A stretch of 64,000 nt of DNA, taken from positions 124,001-188,000 of the forward strand of contig NZ_JAGINP010000013.1 in assembly GCF_017876155.1 (NCBI RefSeq). Reading direction: 5' to 3'. Positions 53,572 to 61,637 of this stretch are shown piece after piece. Under the pieces are notes generated by a model, which made no database searches, had not been told where the DNA came from, and worked only from the letters and a program-made list of their open reading frames with translations. Positions within the stretch are counted from its first letter, which is position 1. Every line of letters begins with the position of its first letter. The stretch is from Azospirillum rugosum (GTDB lineage Bacteria; Pseudomonadota; Alphaproteobacteria; Azospirillales; Azospirillaceae). A program made the translations under genes and the position numbers.

Positions 53572-53763
53572 TCAGGACGCGCGGCGTTGCCGCAGCCGTG
53601 ACCAGGACATGGTCAGCCCGGCCTTTTCCGCACAGCCGTAATGCCAGGGGCGGTTTTCCGCGTCGCCGGCCCAATGGGGCTCGCCCGCCCGCATCGGCTG
53701 GCCGCAATGGCTGCAGGTGGGCCGGTCGGCGATCAGGGCGTCCAAACGGATCGACTGGTTCAT
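53572..53763 (-). CDS. Small predicted zinc-binding protein
   Basis: A 63-residue protein with CSHCGQPM followed 22 residues later by HYGCAEKAG, so a C-x2-C...H-x2-C zinc site is likely. The layout resembles small zinc-ribbon or LIM-like stress proteins. It starts at ATG 53763 in the same direction as the small basic protein, 80 bases upstream of it. Function unknown. Confidence 0.6.
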   Translation of the reverse strand: MNQSIRLDALIADRPTCSHCGQPMRAGEPHWAGDAENRPWHYGCAEKAGLTMSWSRLRQRRAS

Positions 53764-54137
53764 CGTGGGCTCGCGGCATTGTTTCAGACGGCAGCAAATG
53801 TTGCGGCGCGGAAATATGCCGCCGGAACGCCGCCGAGGAAACGTCGCAAAGGTGAAAGGTCCAGCCCAAGCCCTGAACGATGGGGTTATACCCGCGGTCC
53901 TGGCTCAGCTTGGTCCCGATCTTGCCCCCGGTCTTGCCCCCGATCTTGCCATTGTTTTTCAAGCCGGATTTGATCCGTCGCTGCCCCGGATTTGGCGCAG
54001 CGCTATCAGCCATTCTTCATCACATGGTGATTCATATCCGCTTAACCATCCGCGCCTAACGTCCGCCGCCTTCGCAGATTTCTTTGCTGCAACGCAGCAT
54101 TCCGGTGCCCCGCACAAGCGGGAGAAGGCGTCCGATC

Positions 54138-54689
54138 ATGGTTTTCCTGTTGCACTACATGCCGCACCTGTCGCTCGTCGCGGCGACGGGGCTTGCCGGG
54201 CTCGCGCTGGGCACGCTGTCCACGCTGCTGCAGGACCGGCGCATGATCCTGGCGGCGCAGGCCGGTGCCGCCGCGCTGTTCGTCATCCATTTTCTGTGCC
54301 TGGGCGCCCACACGGGCATGCTGATGTCGGTGCTCGGCCTCCTGCAACTGGCGACCGCCTACCCGGAGGAGCGGCCGCGCTGGCTCGGCGTCGCCTTCGC
54401 ACTGACCGTTCCGGCGGCGCTGGCGGTGGCGGCTGCAACGTGGCAGGGGCCGATGTCGGCCCTGTCGGCGGCAGGCTTCATCCTGGGCACGATCGGCCGC
54501 TGGCAGAACACGGTCGGGACCATGCGCCTGTTCTTCCTGACCTCCACGGTCGTCGGCGCCGGTCACAACATGCTGGCCGGTTCGGCCTTCGGCCTCGCGT
54601 CGGACGCCATGGTCCTGTCCGGCCATCTCTGGAGCCTGTGGCGCGACCGCTCCGCCACCCGCCACCCCGCGGCGCTGGCCGCGTCCTGA
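54138..54689 (+). CDS. YgjV-family inner-membrane protein
   Basis: A 183-residue membrane protein with five or six hydrophobic segments, matching the Imp-YgjV family (GLAGLALGTLSTLLQDRRMIL, FVIHFLCLGAHTGMLMSVLG, FFLTSTVVGAGHNMLAGSAFG). ATG 54138 has GGGAGAAGG about nine bases upstream. The biochemical role is unknown. It is convergent with the DUF892 gene. Confidence 0.75.
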   Translation: MVFLLHYMPHLSLVAATGLAGLALGTLSTLLQDRRMILAAQAGAAALFVIHFLCLGAHTGMLMSVLGLLQLATAYPEERPRWLGVAFALTVPAALAVAAATWQGPMSALSAAGFILGTIGRWQNTVGTMRLFFLTSTVVGAGHNMLAGSAFGLASDAMVLSGHLWSLWRDRSATRHPAALAAS

Positions 54690-54740
54690 TGACCGCACCG
54701 GCCTGGGGAGACACGCGTCTTCCCCAGGCCATAGGCAGCC

Positions 54741-55256
54741 TCAGCGCTTGGCTTCCGCCACGCCGGCGGTTTCCTTGCGCTCCAGATAGGTCTTGGTCAG
54801 CTGGGGCAGGCGCTGTTCCAGCCAGGCGGCCATCTCCAGTTCCTCGTCCAGGCTCTGCTTCAGCGTCCGGGCGATGTCCGGTTCACCGGCCTGTTCCGCC
54901 GCCGCAATGAGCGAGCGGTAGTTGGCGATCTCGAAATGCTCGAACGAGTAGTCGAAGATCGCCGCCTTGACGATCTCGTCGGACGTGATCACGCCGGACA
55001 GGGACTGCGCGTTCCCGATCAGCATGGCGACGCCGGTCTTGATGGCCGAGGTGTCGGTGCCAAGCTTTTGCAGGCACTGCTTCAGGCGGTCGGCCTGCCG
55101 GTTCGACACTTCGATGTGCTCCTGCACCTTCGCCAGCACCTCCGGGTAGTTCTTGATGCGCTCGGCCTGCCGCTCCAGCATCTCCACGGCCTGGCTCTCC
55201 ATGCCGTGCGCGTCGCGCAGCCAGTCGATCAGGGTTTCTTTGCTGCTGTTGGCCAC
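54741..55256 (-). CDS. DUF892 (YciE/YciF-type) ferritin-like protein
   Basis: A 171-residue four-helix protein of the YciE/YciF (DUF892) family, often induced by osmotic or oxidative stress. The start ETLIDWLRDAHGMESQAVEM, and FDYSFEHFEIANYRSLI with conserved acidic and His residues, could bind a di-iron centre. ATG 55256 is the natural start. It is divergent from the PA2169-like gene, and both may respond to stress. Confidence 0.88.
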   Translation of the reverse strand: MANSSKETLIDWLRDAHGMESQAVEMLERQAERIKNYPEVLAKVQEHIEVSNRQADRLKQCLQKLGTDTSAIKTGVAMLIGNAQSLSGVITSDEIVKAAIFDYSFEHFEIANYRSLIAAAEQAGEPDIARTLKQSLDEELEMAAWLEQRLPQLTKTYLERKETAGVAEAKR

Positions 55257-55450
55257 GTCGTCTCTCCGTCGTTTCGTTTTGGGGTTTCGTTCTCGGAACG
55301 CCCTCCATCGGGCTTGCCCCGCTCAACAGGCCGGATGCTGATCCGTTACCGAGGGCCGTTACCGAGGGGGGTACCGGGAGAGGTGCGAGGAACCTTTGGC
55401 GCGGCTGGAGGTTGACCGTTCCGAAGGGCAGCACGCCAGGGAGAGCGGCC

Positions 55451-55897
55451 ATGATGGGGAAGGACGAGATCGTCGACACGCTCAACGATCTCATTCGCAT
55501 CGTCGAGGACAGCCACGAGGCTTACCGCCAAGCCGCCGAGACGGTGCAGGAAGACGATCTGAAGGCTCTGTTCAACGATTTGGCCGCCCAGCGCGGCGCC
55601 ATCGTTCGGGAACTGCAACGGTTGGTCGCCGAGCAGGGCGGGGCGCCGGACATGGGCGGCACCGTCATCGGCGGCGCGCACCGCTTCTTCCTGGAGCTGA
55701 AGAACAACGTGCTGGGCCACGACCGCGAGGCCATCCTGAACGAGGTGCAGCGCGGCGAGACGGAATGCGTCACCCGCTACGACGCGGCCCTGGAGAAGGA
55801 ACTTCCGCTGCCGATCACCGCGGTGGTGGCGCAGCATCTCGACCGCATCCGGGTCGACCGGGATCGCATGACAATGTTGCGCGGGGCGACGGCCTGA
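55451..55897 (+). CDS. PA2169/DUF2383-family helical-bundle protein
   Basis: A 148-residue four-helix-bundle protein related to the DUF2383 family, itself ferritin-like (EIVDTLNDLIRIVEDSHEAY, LVAEQGGAPDMGGTVIGGAH). ATG 55451 is chosen, with GGGAG nearby upstream; ATG 55454 is adjacent. Members are induced by stress and associated with DUF892 and CsbD genes. The metal-binding status cannot be judged by eye. Confidence 0.85.
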   Translation: MMGKDEIVDTLNDLIRIVEDSHEAYRQAAETVQEDDLKALFNDLAAQRGAIVRELQRLVAEQGGAPDMGGTVIGGAHRFFLELKNNVLGHDREAILNEVQRGETECVTRYDAALEKELPLPITAVVAQHLDRIRVDRDRMTMLRGATA

Positions 55898-56004
55898 TCC
55901 TTTGGATTAATCCGTCCTGTTGTGGTGTTTGTTATGGTGCGGCGCACACATGAAGCGTGCCGCCGCCGCGCTTCGACACACACCTCGTCAAGGACGCCAC
56001 CATC

Positions 56005-56229
56005 ATGACCGCCCCCGCTCTGGTCGCTGAAGATCTCGTTGTTGAGGGCGCCTTTGCCCTGTACCGGGCGGAAAACCCGCACCGCGTCGCCGAATTCGGC
56101 AAGGGCAACAACGCCGAAGCGGCCATCGCCGCCGATTTCGAGACCTACAAGGGCCGCTACGTCCGCAAGTTCCAGGACCTGCGCGCCGCGCTGGAGGGGT
56201 TGGGGCTGGCGGTGGTGCGGGGGGCGTGA
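56005..56229 (+). CDS. Small hypothetical protein
   Basis: A 74-residue acidic protein (MTAPALVAEDLVVEGAFALY and onward) ending in ALEGLGLAVVRGA. AAGGA lies about 10 bases before ATG 56005. An earlier in-frame ATG at 55957 is less supported. The family is not recognised. It is followed by the GC-rich palindrome family and is convergent with the DUF1289 gene. Confidence 0.6.
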   Translation: MTAPALVAEDLVVEGAFALYRAENPHRVAEFGKGNNAEAAIAADFETYKGRYVRKFQDLRAALEGLGLAVVRGA

Positions 56230-56236
56230 GGCCCGC

Positions 56237-56362
56237 ATTGCCCCCACCCTCCCGCTTCGCGGGTCCCTCCCTCCCCCGCTGCGCAGGGGAGGGCTTTGAT
56301 TGCGGAGCCGGCGGAGTTCCCTCCCCTGCGAAGCGGGGGAGGGGTAGGGTGGGGGCAATACG
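56237..56362. repeat. GC-rich palindromic repeat pair
   Basis: TTGCCCCCACCCTCCC...GCTTCGCGG and a facing GCGAAGCGGGGGAGGGGTAG... with GTAGGGTGGGGGCAA make an imperfect 125-base inverted array, matching the element after rph (4622-4770) most closely. It lies between convergent genes. Confidence 0.8.
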
Positions 56363-56370
56363 TCCCCGAC

Positions 56371-56562
56371 CTACACCCCCACCGCCGCGCGCCTTCCCTC
56401 CAGCTCCACCAACAGCGCGCGTTTCGCCTCATCCGCCATCGTCTTCCACGCGCGGATTTCGGCCAGCGTGCGCAGGCAGCCGATGCAGTGCGACCGGTCC
56501 TCGGTCATCTTGCAGACGCTGACGCAGGGGGAGGGCACGGTGGGTTCAAGTCCGACGGTCAT
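56371..56562 (-). CDS. DUF1289 family small cysteine protein
   Basis: A 63-residue protein with the DUF1289 pattern SPCVSVCKM...HCIGCLRTLAEI: two cysteine pairs likely to bind zinc or an Fe-S cluster. ATG 56562 (MTVGLE) is chosen; an upstream TTG four codons earlier has no binding site. The role of DUF1289 is not known. It lies downstream of the ferritin-kor genes but beyond a 69-base gap on the same strand. Confidence 0.8.
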   Translation of the reverse strand: MTVGLEPTVPSPCVSVCKMTEDRSHCIGCLRTLAEIRAWKTMADEAKRALLVELEGRRAAVGV

Positions 56563-56631
56563 TCCGGATACCAAATGAAAACGGGACGGCCATAGGGCCG
56601 CCCCGTCCTTACCATTCCCGTCTGAGGGGCC

Positions 56632-57165
56632 TCAATCCGAAATGTTGGGCGGATCGGGATCCTCGTCCCAGCCTTCCTTCGGGGCCGGGTAGCGCTCCAG
56701 CCACTTGCGGACCAGGGCGACGTGGCCGGCTTCCTCGTCCGCGAACTCGCGGGCGAGGCGGGCGACCTCCGGGTCCTTGGTCTCGGCGGCGACCGAGGCG
56801 TAGTAGTTGTTGCCCTGGTGCTCGCTCAGCAGCGCCATCTTCAGGGCGTGGTGCGGCTTCATCAGGTAGTGGGCGTTCTCGAAGGCCGCGGCCTCCGGCG
56901 ACTCCTTGGTGGCGTCCCACTGGAACTCCCAGGGGGCGACCTTCGGCAGCGAGCCGTATTCGCGGGCGAGCTGCTTCACCTCTTCCGCGTGCTTCACCGA
57001 GTAGCCCGCGAGGTCGCGGAACAGCTTGGCGACCTCCACGTTGTTGTGGGCCTCCATGCTGTCGGCCAGCTCGTTGTAGCGGTCGGCCGCCTCGATCTCC
57101 AGCTCCAGGGCGTGGGCCAGGAACAGGCCCACGTTGGACGCGCCATTCTCGACTTTCGCCTTCAT
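56632..57165 (-). CDS. Ferritin-like (rubrerythrin-type) protein coupled to korB
   Basis: A 177-residue ferritin-like protein. The di-iron ligands appear as ELEIEAADRYNELAD (E..), LSEHQGNNYYASV and FADEEAGHVALV (E-x2-H), as in rubrerythrin core domains, but there is no rubredoxin domain. It begins at ATG 57165 overlapping the korB stop by four bases (ATGA), so translation is coupled. It may scavenge oxygen/peroxide or iron to protect the oxygen-sensitive Fe-S enzyme beside it. Confidence 0.85.
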   Translation of the reverse strand: MKAKVENGASNVGLFLAHALELEIEAADRYNELADSMEAHNNVEVAKLFRDLAGYSVKHAEEVKQLAREYGSLPKVAPWEFQWDATKESPEAAAFENAHYLMKPHHALKMALLSEHQGNNYYASVAAETKDPEVARLAREFADEEAGHVALVRKWLERYPAPKEGWDEDPDPPNISD

Positions 57166-58004
57166 ACCGCGAACCTCTCTTCGATCTGGGCGATGGTGTG
57201 GCTGTCCTTCGACGCCGGCTGGAACGGCCGGCGGTTGCCGGCCAGGAAGATGCCGAGCCCGAAGCCGTCGTCCTCCAGGACGGCGCGCATCGCCTCGTTC
57301 GGGTCGTCCGTCGGCTCGCGGCCGTAGGGGTGGACCGTGCTCTTCCAGTTGCGCTGCTCCGGGCGGAAGGTGACGCACGGGGACAGGATGTGGATGACGG
57401 AGAAGCCGGGGTGCTTCACGCCCGCCACGATCAGGCGCGCGACCTCGTTCGGGTCGTTGGAGAAGCCGCGGGCGACGAAGTTCGCGCCGCAGGCCAGAGC
57501 CAGCGCGACCGGCTGGATCGGGTTCACGCCCGGGCCTTCCGGCGTCAGCTTCGATTCGCACCAGTCGGACTCGGTGGTCGGCGAGGCCTGGCCCTTGGTC
57601 ATGCCGTAGACCTGGTTGTCCATGACGATGTAGGTCATGTCCACGTTGCGCCGGCAGGCGTGCAGGAAGTGGCCGCCGCCGATGGAGAAGCCGTCGCCGT
57701 CGCCACCGAAGATCAGCACGTCCAGCTCCGGACGGGCCAGCTTCACGCCCGCGGCCACGGGCAGCGAGCGGCCGTGCACGGTGTGGTAGCCATAGACGCT
57801 GGTGTAGGCGGGAATGCGCGACGAGCAGCCGATGCCCGACACCACGACGGTGTTTTCACGCTTCAGCCCCATGTTGGCCATGGCGCGGGTGATGCCGGCC
57901 AGCACGGAGTAATCGCCGCAGCCGGGGCACCAGATGGGCTTCACGTCGGACTTGTAGTCGTGCGGCATCGGGCCGACGACGTCCTCGGTCAGGTGGGTAT
58001 CCAT
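57162..58004 (-). CDS. korB: 2-oxoacid:ferredoxin oxidoreductase, beta subunit
   Basis: The thiamine-diphosphate subunit of a ferredoxin-reducing 2-oxoacid (probably 2-oxoglutarate) oxidoreductase. CPGCGDYSVL gives three of the cysteine ligands of the 4Fe-4S cluster. The ThDP/Mg site is FGGDGDGFSIGGGH with VMDNQVYGMTKGQ. The 280-residue length is normal. It follows korA by 20 bases and overlaps the ferritin-like gene by four bases. The enzyme links the TCA cycle to reduced ferredoxin. Confidence 0.93.
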   Translation of the reverse strand: MDTHLTEDVVGPMPHDYKSDVKPIWCPGCGDYSVLAGITRAMANMGLKRENTVVVSGIGCSSRIPAYTSVYGYHTVHGRSLPVAAGVKLARPELDVLIFGGDGDGFSIGGGHFLHACRRNVDMTYIVMDNQVYGMTKGQASPTTESDWCESKLTPEGPGVNPIQPVALALACGANFVARGFSNDPNEVARLIVAGVKHPGFSVIHILSPCVTFRPEQRNWKSTVHPYGREPTDDPNEAMRAVLEDDGFGLGIFLAGNRRPFQPASKDSHTIAQIEERFAV

Positions 58005-58024
58005 GTCGTTCGTGCTCCGGCCGG

Positions 58025-59746
58025 TCAGATCAGGGAAAGAAGCGTCTCGTGAACCTCACGCGCGCGGATCGGCAGCGGGCCGGGGCGGCTGAACACCGAC
58101 ACCTCGCCCGGCAGGTCGTAATGCCCGCGGAGGAACTTGTGGAACTGGGCGCCGTGCGTCTGCTCGACGACCAGGACCTTCGTGACGCCTTCCAGCGCCG
58201 CGGCCAGCTTGGACGGCTGCACCGGGGAGATCAGGCGGATGGCGACCAGACGGGCCTTCTTGCCCGCGGCCTGAAGGCGCCGCACCGCCTCGCGCGCCGG
58301 ACCCGTCGCCGAACCCCAGGTGACGACGGCGATCTCGCCCTCGCCCTCAATGTCGGCCCAGGCGTCGCCGAAGTCGAAGCTGGTCAGCTTGCGCAGACGC
58401 TTGTCCAGCTGCTTCTGGTGGTCGGACGCCTGCGAGGACGGCAGGGCGTTCTCCGCATGCTCCAGACCGTCGGCGGTGTGCTCGCCGCCCGGCATGCCGG
58501 GGATGGCGGCCGGTGAGATGCCCGATTCGGTGTTGGCGTAGCGCTTGTACTTGTCCTCGCCGCCCAGATCGGTCGCCAGCAGGCGCTTGGCCGTGTAGGG
58601 GGCGTCGGCCGGCTTGTCGATGATGGCGCGCGACTGGCCCATGGCCTGGTCGGACAGGACGATGGCCGGGGTCTGCAGGGCCTCGGCCAGATGCACCGCC
58701 CACTGGGTGGTGAACAGGCAGTCGCCGATGGAGGTCGGGCCGACCACCAGGTGCGGGGCGTCGCCGTGCAGGCCGTAGACGGCGATGTTCAGGTCGGACT
58801 GTTCGGACTTGGTCGGGATGCCGGTCGAGGGACCGCCGCGTTGCACGTCGACGATCACCACCGGGGTCTCGGACGCCACGCCCAGGCCGATGCACTCGGT
58901 CATCAGCGACAGGCCGGGGCCGGCGGTCGCGGTGATGGACGGCACGCCGCTGAAGGAGGCGCCCAGGCACATGGCGATGGAGGCCAGCTCGTCCTCCGCC
59001 TGCACCAGCTTGCCGCCGGTCTTGGCGAGGTTGGGGGCCAGCCACTCCAGGATCTCGGTCGCGGGGGTGATCGGGTAGGCGGCGCAGAACTTCACCCCGC
59101 CCTTCAGGGCGCCCAGGCCGGCGGCCTCGTTGCCGGAGATGTTCCAGCGGGTGGCGCCGTCCTTGTTCGGGGCGGCCAGCTCCAGGCCCAGGTTCCAGCC
59201 CGCGACTTCCTTCGATCCGGCGTCGATGCCGGCGTTGGAAGCCTGGATGGCGGCGTCGCCCTTCTTGCCCAGCGCCTTCTGGATCACCGCGTCGATGCCC
59301 GCGCGCGGCAGGCCGATGATCGCGGCGACGGCGCCCAGGCCGACCATGTTGACGCGGCCGCCGGGGATCTTGCCGGCCAGCTCCTTGATGGGCAGCTCGA
59401 CCTGCTTGGCGCCGCTGGCGGCCAGCACCGCCGGCACCTCGCCCTGGCTCGGGTCGGTGATGATGACGCTCTTGTCCGACAGCGGCAGCTCGGCGGCGAA
59501 GCGTTCCACATTCTGCCAGTCGAAGGCGATGATGATGTCGAAGCGGTCCCCGGGACCATGAACCGGCGTCGGCGACAGGCGAACCAGGGCGGCGGCCTCG
59601 CCACCCCGGATCTGCGGGCCGGTGGACCGCGACATCAAACCGTACCATCCCACGTTGGCGGCGGCATCCAGCAGCATCTGTCCGGCGGTCATCGCGCCGG
59701 CGCCACCGCTGCCCACCAGGGCAATCGTGACCGAGTCCACTGTCAT
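58025..59746 (-). CDS. korA: 2-oxoacid:ferredoxin oxidoreductase, alpha subunit (gamma fused)
   Basis: The 573-residue subunit combines an N-terminal gamma domain (ALVGSGGAGAMTAGQMLLDA) with the alpha (ThDP pyrimidine-binding) domain (KFCAAYPITPATEILEWL) and transketolase C-terminal region. This two-subunit arrangement occurs in aerobes such as Mycobacterium and Rhodospirillales. There is no ferredoxin-like delta subunit. ATG 59746 begins the operon korA-korB-ferritin. An inverted repeat lies 90 bases upstream. Confidence 0.92.
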   Translation of the reverse strand: MTVDSVTIALVGSGGAGAMTAGQMLLDAAANVGWYGLMSRSTGPQIRGGEAAALVRLSPTPVHGPGDRFDIIIAFDWQNVERFAAELPLSDKSVIITDPSQGEVPAVLAASGAKQVELPIKELAGKIPGGRVNMVGLGAVAAIIGLPRAGIDAVIQKALGKKGDAAIQASNAGIDAGSKEVAGWNLGLELAAPNKDGATRWNISGNEAAGLGALKGGVKFCAAYPITPATEILEWLAPNLAKTGGKLVQAEDELASIAMCLGASFSGVPSITATAGPGLSLMTECIGLGVASETPVVIVDVQRGGPSTGIPTKSEQSDLNIAVYGLHGDAPHLVVGPTSIGDCLFTTQWAVHLAEALQTPAIVLSDQAMGQSRAIIDKPADAPYTAKRLLATDLGGEDKYKRYANTESGISPAAIPGMPGGEHTADGLEHAENALPSSQASDHQKQLDKRLRKLTSFDFGDAWADIEGEGEIAVVTWGSATGPAREAVRRLQAAGKKARLVAIRLISPVQPSKLAAALEGVTKVLVVEQTHGAQFHKFLRGHYDLPGEVSVFSRPGPLPIRAREVHETLLSLI

Positions 59747-59837
59747 TGCTTATCCCTTGCGTCCGAATGTGAGTCGCCCGACGCGCGTACGGCTACGTCA
59801 CCAGTGCGGAGCAAGGGAATGATCTGGCGCAATTGGC

Positions 59838-59867
59838 GCGGTTGCGGCAGCAATTTGCCGCAACCGC
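59838..59867. promoter_or_regulatory. Perfect 12-bp inverted repeat upstream of korA
   Basis: GCGGTTGCGGCA (59838-59849) and TGCCGCAACCGC (59856-59867) pair perfectly around GCAATT. It lies about 92 bases upstream of korA and 96 bases beyond the end of the molybdoenzyme gene, both on the minus strand. It could be the terminator of the latter (no T-run) or a regulatory dyad for the kor operon. Confidence 0.5.
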
Positions 59868-59962
59868 CGTCTCAACTGGTCTTACCAGCCGGCGGCCGTC
59901 GTCGTTTCATGACGCTCGACCTGAAGAACGCGCCTTTGTTCTTCTGCCGGAATGTTGTCGTT

Positions 59963-60640
59963 TCATTCCGAGTAACGCTCTTCCTTCCAGGGATCGGCCT
60001 CGTTGTGATAGCCGCGGACCTCCCAATAGCCGCGCCGGTCCTCCGCGACGAACTCGAGTCGCTTCACCCACTTGGCGCTTTTCCAGAAATACAGCTTCGG
60101 CACGACGACTCGGACGGGGCCGCCATGGTCACGGCTGATCGGCTGGCCTTCCCAGGTCGTGGCGAGCAGCACGTCCTCGTCCGCGAAGGCGTCCAGGGGC
60201 AGGTTGGTCGTGTAGCCGTCCGAGGAATGGCAGACGACGAAGCGCGCCTCCGGCTTCGGCTTCACCACGGACAGCAGGCGGCGCGCGCTCACCCCTTCCC
60301 AGCGGTTGTCGTAGCGCGACCAGGTGGTGACGCAGTGGATGTCGGAGACGAAGCTCTCCTGCGGCTGCGCCTGGAAGTCGGCCCAGCGCCAAGTGACCGG
60401 GTTCTCCACCAGCCCGTCGACGGCCAGCGTCCAGTTTTCCGTCGTCACCCGCGGCACGACGCCGAGGTCGAGCACCGGCCAGTCCTCGACCAGCCGCTGG
60501 CCGGGCGGCAGCCGCTCGCGCGCCGGGTCGGCGGTGTGGCCGGTCAGCGCGCGCCCCTCCTGCGCCCACTTCTCCTTGGTGGCGACGAGCTTCTCGCGGA
60601 TCTGCCCGTCCTTTTCGATCTCTCCATCGCTGGGAGCCAT
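59963..60640 (-). CDS. SUOX-fold molybdopterin-dependent oxidoreductase
   Basis: A 225-residue protein of the sulfite oxidase-like Mo-cofactor fold. The Mo-ligating cysteine is C103 in DIHCVTTWSRYDNRW; LLATTWEGQPIS and GGPVRVVVPKLYFWKSAKWV complete the fold. There is no signal peptide, unlike periplasmic MsrP. ATG 60640 has GGAGG five bases upstream. It is divergent from the PaiB-like gene. The substrate is unknown. Confidence 0.88.
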   Translation of the reverse strand: MAPSDGEIEKDGQIREKLVATKEKWAQEGRALTGHTADPARERLPPGQRLVEDWPVLDLGVVPRVTTENWTLAVDGLVENPVTWRWADFQAQPQESFVSDIHCVTTWSRYDNRWEGVSARRLLSVVKPKPEARFVVCHSSDGYTTNLPLDAFADEDVLLATTWEGQPISRDHGGPVRVVVPKLYFWKSAKWVKRLEFVAEDRRGYWEVRGYHNEADPWKEERYSE

Positions 60641-60822
60641 GGCTGCCTCCTGTCGTTTCGGGAAAAGCGCTGGACTGTAGCAGGAACTGTGCGGCTTTTC
60701 GGAACGGGTCAATGCCCGGTGTCGCGACGCGATCAATAATTGGACCACCGAGAAAGATCGGAACCGGCCGTTCCGTTCAGGCCGGTTTTCGGGGACACTC
60801 TGCTCCCGATCAGGAGGCCTGC

Positions 60823-61473
60823 ATGTACATTCCCCCCGCGTTTCTTGAGACCGACCTGCCTTTCATCCACGAGACGATGCGCGCCGCCGGGCTGGCCAAT
60901 CTGGTCACGGCCACGGCGGGCGGGCTGATCTGCACGCCGCTGCCCCTGCTGCTCGACGAGCGGGAGGGGGAGATGGGCACGCTCTACGGCCATGTGGCGA
61001 AGGCGAACCCGCAATGGCGGGAGCCGCCGACGATGGACGCGATGGCGGTCTTCATGGGGCCGGACGCCTATGTCACCCCGTCCTGGTATGAGAGCAAGGC
61101 GCGCGACGGCAAGGTGGTGCCGACCTGGAACTATGTGGCGGTGCACGCCTATGGGCCGGTGGAGTTCTTCGAGGACGCCGACCGCCTGCTCGGCCTCGTC
61201 ACGCGCCTGACGGAGCGTCACGAGGCGGCGCGCCCGCAGCCCTGGGCGGTTGCCGACGCTCCGCCCGATTTCATCCGGGCGCAGCTGCGGGGCATCGTCG
61301 GGCTGCGGCTGCCGATCACCCGGATCGACGCCAAGCGGAAGATGAGCCAGAACCGCAAGGCGGAGGACCACGCCGGCGTCGTCCGCGGCCTGGAGGAGGC
61401 GGCGGGCGACCCCAAGGCGCAGGCCGCCGCCCGCCTGATGAGAAACCGTGAAATTCCGGACGCTTTGCCGTAA
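60823..61473 (+). CDS. PaiB-like FMN-binding protein
   Basis: A 216-residue flavoprotein of the PaiB/FMN-binding split-barrel family, starting MYIPPAFLETDLPFI. TWNYVAVHAYG and KMSQNRKAEDHAGV near the end are family motifs. PaiB was described as a negative regulator of sporulation in Bacillus, but most members are probably flavin-dependent enzymes. ATG 60823 has AGGAGG five bases upstream, and the promoter is shared with the divergent molybdoenzyme gene. Confidence 0.9.
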   Translation: MYIPPAFLETDLPFIHETMRAAGLANLVTATAGGLICTPLPLLLDEREGEMGTLYGHVAKANPQWREPPTMDAMAVFMGPDAYVTPSWYESKARDGKVVPTWNYVAVHAYGPVEFFEDADRLLGLVTRLTERHEAARPQPWAVADAPPDFIRAQLRGIVGLRLPITRIDAKRKMSQNRKAEDHAGVVRGLEEAAGDPKAQAAARLMRNREIPDALP

Positions 61474-61637
61474 ATCCGTCCCAAAGCGGGGCGATGGTCC
61501 CAAAAAGGTTCAATGCACCTTGGGTTGGCAAGGTGGCGGAGGCGGGCTAACGTCGCGCCCCTCGATCGATATGGCCTGCCGCCATCGCCCTAACGATGGG
61601 GGGCCGCGACGACTTCGACATGATGGATAGGACAGGC

